8,733 nt of DNA from Candidatus Hodarchaeota archaeon (lineage in GTDB: Archaea; Asgardarchaeota; Heimdallarchaeia; Hodarchaeales; Hodarchaeaceae). Where the stretch lies: NCBI GenBank assembly GCA_030589605.1, contig JAUUVJ010000151.1:1-8733 (forward strand), read 5' to 3'. The position numbers and the translations under genes were made by a program. The notes beneath the pieces were generated by a model. The model did no database searches and was not told where the DNA came from. It was given only the letters and a program-made list of their open reading frames with translations. Of this stretch, positions 5,741 through 8,733 are shown piece by piece; the first letter of the stretch is position 1; the number at the start of each line of letters is the position of its first letter.

Positions 5741-5956
5741 TTAAAGTAGGTCATTCTCATTATCTGGTAGATTTTTCACAGCTCTACAGGGATTTCCAGA
5801 GGCTACAACATTATTTGGTATATTTTTTGTAATAACACTTCCTGTACCGATAGTAACATTGTCGCCAACTATTATTCCAGGGCAAACAATAACTCCTCCT
5901 CCAAACCAACAATTCTCACCTATTATTATAGAAAGACCCAATTCTAATCCTTTCAA
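5741..5956 (-). pseudogene. C-terminal fragment of a hexapeptide-repeat acetyltransferase (Maa/LacA/NodL type)
   Basis: The open stretch of 71 codons reads as the last third of a left-handed beta-helix acetyltransferase. It has hexapeptide turns IIIGENCWFGGGVIVCPG and IIVGDNVTIGTGSVITK, then the hallmark end NIPNNVVASGNPCRAVKNL. Complete Maa/LacA enzymes have ~185-200 residues; the N-terminal domain, most coils and the catalytic His region are absent. It begins with a TTG codon directly after the rocD TGA (TGATTG) and in the same frame, with AGGA about 6 bases before the TTG inside the rocD end. Translation could therefore still be coupled to rocD, but the product would lack its active site. 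A decayed gene joined to rocD by a deletion is the best reading. A short functional helix protein, or a read-through tail of RocD, are alternatives. Confidence 0.68.
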
Positions 5957-7156
5957 TCAAGATCCTATAACTTTTTTAATTTTAGTAATAGCCCATTCTA
6001 AGTTTTCTTTACTGATTACTAGAGGAGGAGCAAAACGGATGGCATAATCATGGGTCTCTTTTGCTAAAATCCCTTCTTCAATGAGCTGTTGAGTAAAAGG
6101 ACGTGCCTTTTCATGAAGTTCTATAGCCACAAATAAACCTTTTCCTCTTATTTCTTTAATTCGAGAGTGCTCAATTGTCTTTAGTTCTTTAATGAAGAAT
6201 TCACCTAGTTCTGCGGCATTTTCGCATAATTTCTCCTCAACAAGAACATCAAGAGCAGCATCTCCAACAGCACAAGCCAATGGAAAACCACCAAAGGTTG
6301 AACCATGTGATCCAGGTGTAAATACTCCCATAATTTCTTTTCGTGAAACTACTGCAGACACAGGAAGTAAACCTCCTCCTAAAGCCTTCCCAAGGGTCAT
6401 AACATCAGGAATTGCACCTTCATGTTGATGACAGAACATTTTTCCTGTTCTACCAAAACCAGTTTGAATTTCATCAAAAATCAAGAGAACGTTATTTTTT
6501 GTACATATCTCACGAACTTTCTTGAGATAACCATCAGATGGTATAATGACTCCAGCTTCGCCTTGAATGGGTTCAACTAGGAAAGCAACAGTGTTCGGAG
6601 TGATAGCGTTTTTCAATGCTTCAAGATTATTATATGGAATGATTTTGAAACCAGGTGTATAGGGGCCAAAATTTGTAGTAGCATCAGGATCAGTAGAAAA
6701 ACCTATGATAGTTGTTGTTCTACCATGAAAATTCTCTTCACAAACGATGATTTCTGCTTTGTTTTTTTCGACACCTTTTACTTCATAACCCCATCTACGA
6801 ACCATTTTAATGGCAGTTTCAACAGCTTCGGCTCCTGTATTCATGGGAAGAGCCATTGTAAATTCTTTTCCGCAAATTTCGAGTAAATGTTTAAGATAGA
6901 GAGCCATGCGATCATTATGAAAGGCTCGAGATGTTAACGCTACTCTATCAAGTTGATCTTTCAATGCTTTTACAATTTTCGGATGTAAATGTCCTTGATT
7001 AACCGCTGAATATGCAGAAAGACAATCTAGGTACTTTTTTCCTTCAACATCCCAAACCCAAGGTCCCTCAGCTTTAGTAATTACAACAGGTATGGGGTGA
7101 TAGTTATGGGCGCCATGAATTGATTCTAGTTCCATAAATTCTTTTGAATCCATCAT
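5957..7156 (-). CDS. rocD: Ornithine aminotransferase (ornithine--oxo-acid transaminase, EC 2.6.1.13)
   Basis: This class III PLP enzyme moves the delta-amino group of ornithine to 2-oxoglutarate, giving glutamate-5-semialdehyde (and so proline or glutamate) plus glutamate. The length, 399 residues, is typical. Visible landmarks are HGAHNYHP with Tyr19, SAYSAVNQGH with Tyr49 (both tyrosines mark ornithine aminotransferases and bind substrate), NTGAEA (106-111, PLP phosphate), FHGRT (143-147), EPIQGEAG with Glu200, FDEIQTGFGRTG with Asp228 (PLP pyridine N), LGKALGGG with the Schiff-base Lys257, GSTFGG (285-290), and Arg374 in IRFAPP for the 2-oxoglutarate carboxylate. AGGAG lies six bases before the first ATG; a second ATG follows at once. 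It has its own promoter 3' of the lrp gene, with candidate operator repeats. The cyclodeaminase-family gene at the left of the window may share the substrate. The enzyme looks intact. Confidence 0.95.
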   Translation of the reverse strand: MMDSKEFMELESIHGAHNYHPIPVVITKAEGPWVWDVEGKKYLDCLSAYSAVNQGHLHPKIVKALKDQLDRVALTSRAFHNDRMALYLKHLLEICGKEFTMALPMNTGAEAVETAIKMVRRWGYEVKGVEKNKAEIIVCEENFHGRTTTIIGFSTDPDATTNFGPYTPGFKIIPYNNLEALKNAITPNTVAFLVEPIQGEAGVIIPSDGYLKKVREICTKNNVLLIFDEIQTGFGRTGKMFCHQHEGAIPDVMTLGKALGGGLLPVSAVVSRKEIMGVFTPGSHGSTFGGFPLACAVGDAALDVLVEEKLCENAAELGEFFIKELKTIEHSRIKEIRGKGLFVAIELHEKARPFTQQLIEEGILAKETHDYAIRFAPPLVISKENLEWAITKIKKVIGS

Positions 7157-7162
7157 TAAATA

Positions 7163-7167
7163 CTCCT
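7163..7167 (-). promoter_or_regulatory. Ribosome binding site of rocD
   Basis: AGGAG on the minus strand lies six bases before the first of two tandem ATG codons and nine before the second, so the first ATG (7156) is favoured. Confidence 0.6.
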
Positions 7168-7178
7168 AAATGCAATAT

Positions 7179-7192
7179 GATTAGTGATAATC
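7179..7192. repeat. 14-bp palindrome near the inferred rocD transcription start
   Basis: GATTA-GTGA-TAATC is a perfect 5-4-5 palindrome. The inferred rocD transcript start (about 25 bases past the TATA box) falls at its edge, so it covers roughly the first 14 transcribed bases. Its size and form fit an Lrp/AsnC-type half-operator, and the regulator is encoded next door. Confidence 0.4.
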
Positions 7193-7214
7193 TGATAAAA
7201 ATTTGAACAATAAA

Positions 7215-7222
7215 GATATAAA
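7215..7222 (-). promoter_or_regulatory. TATA box of rocD
   Basis: On the minus strand TTTATATC, in the wider run TTATTTATATCTTTA, is the best TATA match in the gap. Transcription would start near 7194 and give a leader of about 35 bases containing the AGGAG ribosome site. An own promoter means rocD can be expressed apart from lrp. Confidence 0.5.
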
Positions 7223-7234
7223 TAACCTTCGTTT

Positions 7235-7293
7235 ATCAAGTGAAAAGATTGAAAAGATTGAATAGGAAATATGATTTGTGTGTTTCACTTGAT
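7235..7293. repeat. Perfect 11-bp inverted repeat upstream of the rocD promoter
   Basis: ATCAAGTGAAA (7235-7245) and TTTCACTTGAT (7283-7293) are exact inverted copies separated by 37 bases. On the minus strand both lie upstream of the rocD TATA box, the nearer one 12 bases from it. The spacing centre to centre is 48 bases, close to 4.5 helical turns. A tandem GAAAAGATT repeat (7242-7259) overlaps the first arm. Position and symmetry suggest paired operator sites, most simply for the neighbouring Lrp-type regulator; this link is inferred. Confidence 0.5.
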
Positions 7294-7308
7294 GAAATGA
7301 TAATTTCA
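7293..7308 (-). terminator. Small hairpin just after the lrp stop
   Basis: TGAAAT and ATTTCA form a 6-bp stem around GATA, 11 bases downstream of the lrp stop on the minus strand. No long T-run follows, so it is a weak terminator candidate. It touches the outer arm of the 11-bp inverted repeat and may belong to the operator region. Confidence 0.25.
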
Positions 7309-7319
7309 GAGAGTTTTAT

Positions 7320-7787
7320 TTAATCAGAATCAAAATTAAGAACTTGATTGGTTTTAACTTTTTTTAGAGTAATTGATGTATAGGTCTTTGTTACGCCTGA
7401 AATTAGTGAGATTTTTCTTTCTACAACATCATGCAAATTTTCAATAGAGGCTGCGTTTCCAATACAAAGAATATCATGAATACCTGTGGTTATTTTTATC
7501 ATATGAATTTCTGGTATTCCTTTCAGTATAGCAAGAACATCATCCATAAAACTAACGTTGATGTCTAATTCACAAATGAATTCTATTGGATAATTGACAC
7601 TTTCAGGATCGACTTCAATCGTAAATCGTTTAATGATTTGCTTTTTCAATAATTTATCAATGCGATCGGAAATAGTTTGAGAGCTAACGTTCAGTTGCTT
7701 AGCGATTTCTGTATAAGTTTTTTTACCGTCCTTACTAAGAGATCGAAGTATTGTAAGGTCGATTTTATCTATTGAATCAAATTTCAT
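7320..7787 (-). CDS. Lrp/AsnC family transcriptional regulator
   Basis: The protein has 155 residues, standard for the family. I start it at the ATG at 7787, which puts MKFDSIDKIDLTILRSL in the usual position; the in-frame TTG four codons earlier adds an atypical MVIQ. Residues 4-52 form the winged HTH (DKIDLTILRSLSKDGKKTYTEIAKQL-NVSSQTISDRIDKLLKKQIIKRF), with NVSSQTISDRIDKL as the recognition helix. Residues ~66-140 form the RAM/AsnC ligand-binding and oligomerisation domain, with the ITTGIHDILCIG stretch that corresponds to the effector-pocket region. Such proteins assemble as dimers to octamers and respond to amino acids. Next to rocD, ornithine, arginine, proline or lysine are reasonable effectors, but no residue I can read decides this. 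It follows the unknown four-TM gene by 28 bases and is probably co-transcribed with it. The ribosome site (GGTTAT) is weak. Confidence 0.92.
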   Translation of the reverse strand: MKFDSIDKIDLTILRSLSKDGKKTYTEIAKQLNVSSQTISDRIDKLLKKQIIKRFTIEVDPESVNYPIEFICELDINVSFMDDVLAILKGIPEIHMIKITTGIHDILCIGNAASIENLHDVVERKISLISGVTKTYTSITLKKVKTNQVLNFDSD

Positions 7788-7815
7788 TTGTATAACCAAA
7801 AAGAGAAAGAAGTGG

Positions 7816-8643
7816 TTAGGATTTGGTTTGTTGATTTAATTTCCAGATTAACCAATACCTGTGAGCGATACTTGCAGGTAGTAATGCAGGTAAGAGGATT
7901 ACAAATCCTAGTACAATAATTGATTTTGTTTCAAGTTCTAAGGGTAAATTTAGCATTATTAATCCAATTCCCCCTGCGGATATAATGTATACTACGCTAA
8001 ATACAACATAATCGGAAAAAGTCACGAATGCTTCTTTTAAAAAGCCAAACATTTCGGAAAATACTAATAATGCTAATTCTCCAAGCCCTCGAATCATTAA
8101 ATAGCAAAATTCTACAAAGCCCCGTGATACTGCTACCATTGTTGTAGTACCACCTTTGATAACGGATCTGGCTCCTGCTATTATTGAGTCTAATCCAAGA
8201 TAAGCACCAGGTATCGCAACTAGGATCATATATAAGAATAAAAGTAAAACTGCTAATATTTCATTAAAACTAAAGAAGAGAATAAGAATACCGAGAAAAA
8301 GTGCAATGGGTACAATTAGTATCGAAAAGCTTACCATACCATCGATTCCAGGATTCATTACTTTTTTCTCTGGATTTCTTGAAAAGAATTGCACTGTACG
8401 ATTCGCCTGCGTGTACGTTTTCGTTGGTCTTACACGACGAGTGAATTGAACACGAGATTCTTCTTTTGTGTGCCTTTTTATTGGTTCTACTACAACATTT
8501 CCAATATCAAAATCTTTAAATTCTTCTCTTGCAACTTTTCCAGCTTTAGTAATCTCTCGGTTAATTATGCTTCCTGCTTCGACAACTTTTTTACCCAAAA
8601 AACGACCAAGTTTTTTAGATGTGCTTTCTTTTTTTTCACTCAT
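7816..8643 (-). CDS. Integral membrane protein of unknown function with a long basic N-terminal region
   Basis: The protein has 275 residues and I do not recognise its family. The start ATG at 8643 has GGGA/AAGGG ten or so bases before it. Residues 1-98 are soluble, rich in Lys, Arg and Glu, with an amphipathic helical opening (KKLGRFLGKKVVEAGSIINR) and a very basic stretch (RRVRPTKTYTQANR). Membrane segments follow at ~103-125, 127-149, 210-231 and 241-262. Between the second and third pairs, residues ~155-205 are long amphipathic or re-entrant-like helices (AVSRGFVEFCYLMIRGLGELALLVF). The C-terminus is short and charged (WLIWKLNQQTKS). The charge pattern suggests a cytoplasmic N-terminus. 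There are no transporter signature motifs, nucleotide-binding loops or catalytic clusters. It is the first gene of a probable two-gene unit with the Lrp regulator, so a link to amino-acid sensing or transport is possible but unproven. Confidence 0.8.
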   Translation of the reverse strand: MSEKKESTSKKLGRFLGKKVVEAGSIINREITKAGKVAREEFKDFDIGNVVVEPIKRHTKEESRVQFTRRVRPTKTYTQANRTVQFFSRNPEKKVMNPGIDGMVSFSILIVPIALFLGILILFFSFNEILAVLLLFLYMILVAIPGAYLGLDSIIAGARSVIKGGTTTMVAVSRGFVEFCYLMIRGLGELALLVFSEMFGFLKEAFVTFSDYVVFSVVYIISAGGIGLIMLNLPLELETKSIIVLGFVILLPALLPASIAHRYWLIWKLNQQTKS

Positions 8644-8733
8644 TTCTTTTCCCTTTTATTATTGATTGGTCTTGCTAAAAGAATAAATCATCATCTTAAC
8701 CATGAATAGATCCTTCTACAAAAATATTCCTTC

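Noticed and set aside
5859..6428. Two plus-strand open frames opposite the acetyltransferase fragment and rocD
   Set aside because: Both are antisense shadows of sequences with strong family motifs on the minus strand.
8389..8709. Two overlapping plus-strand open frames
   Set aside because: They are Phe/Ser-rich antisense readings of the Lys-rich N-terminal region of the four-TM protein.
1..8733. CRISPR, transposon, integrase, toxin-antitoxin or defence system
   Set aside because: No regularly spaced repeats, transposase motifs, terminal repeats, tRNA-linked integration sites or known defence motifs were seen; most genes are housekeeping or single unknown membrane proteins.

Overview
The window is a low-GC, gene-dense stretch of an archaeal chromosome. 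Several signs point to archaea: a regulator with an HTH joined to a zinc ribbon (COG3357 type), purine/TATA promoter elements about 25 bp ahead of inferred transcription starts, T-tract terminators, GGTGA-type ribosome binding sites, and a secreted surface protein with an archaeal-style lead-in motif, Ig/FN3-like repeats and a C-terminal membrane anchor. The surface protein and the style of the uncharacterised membrane proteins resemble Asgard archaea (Loki/Heimdall type) most. That is an impression from the sequence and not a phylogenetic result. There are no rRNA or tRNA genes, CRISPR arrays, transposases or phage genes.

Layout from left to right. The 3' part of an ornithine cyclodeaminase/mu-crystallin family gene (1-419, +) meets a 459-residue membrane-anchored protein of unknown function (473-1852, -), which carries two divergent copies of one domain. 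A 379-base divergent intergenic region follows. Then come a small two-TM protein (2232-2624, +), a hairpin terminator, an HTH/zinc-ribbon regulator (2825-3115, +) and a surface protein that may be translated from a leaderless mRNA (3232-4236, +). Convergent to it lies dUTPase (4376-4795, -). A YdjM/DUF457-like membrane protein (5067-5726, +) ends inside a strong hairpin, and it converges on a minus-strand block.

That minus-strand block, in order of transcription, holds an unknown four-TM protein (8643-7816), an Lrp/AsnC regulator 28 bases later (7787-7320), ornithine aminotransferase rocD (7156-5957), and a C-terminal hexapeptide-acetyltransferase fragment that begins at the codon directly after the rocD stop and in the same frame.

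The clearest biological theme is ornithine metabolism. RocD converts ornithine to glutamate semialdehyde, and the cyclodeaminase-family enzyme, if it is a true ornithine cyclodeaminase, converts ornithine to proline. The Lrp regulator next to rocD is a natural candidate for its control, and the 163-base lrp-rocD gap holds a perfect 11-bp inverted repeat upstream of the rocD TATA box and a 14-bp palindrome near the inferred start site. The remaining genes are housekeeping or uncharacterised. I found no convincing new defence or mobile system. The main oddities are the acetyltransferase remnant, the duplicated-domain membrane protein, and a surface protein that has a beta-helix lead-in motif but no beta-helix.
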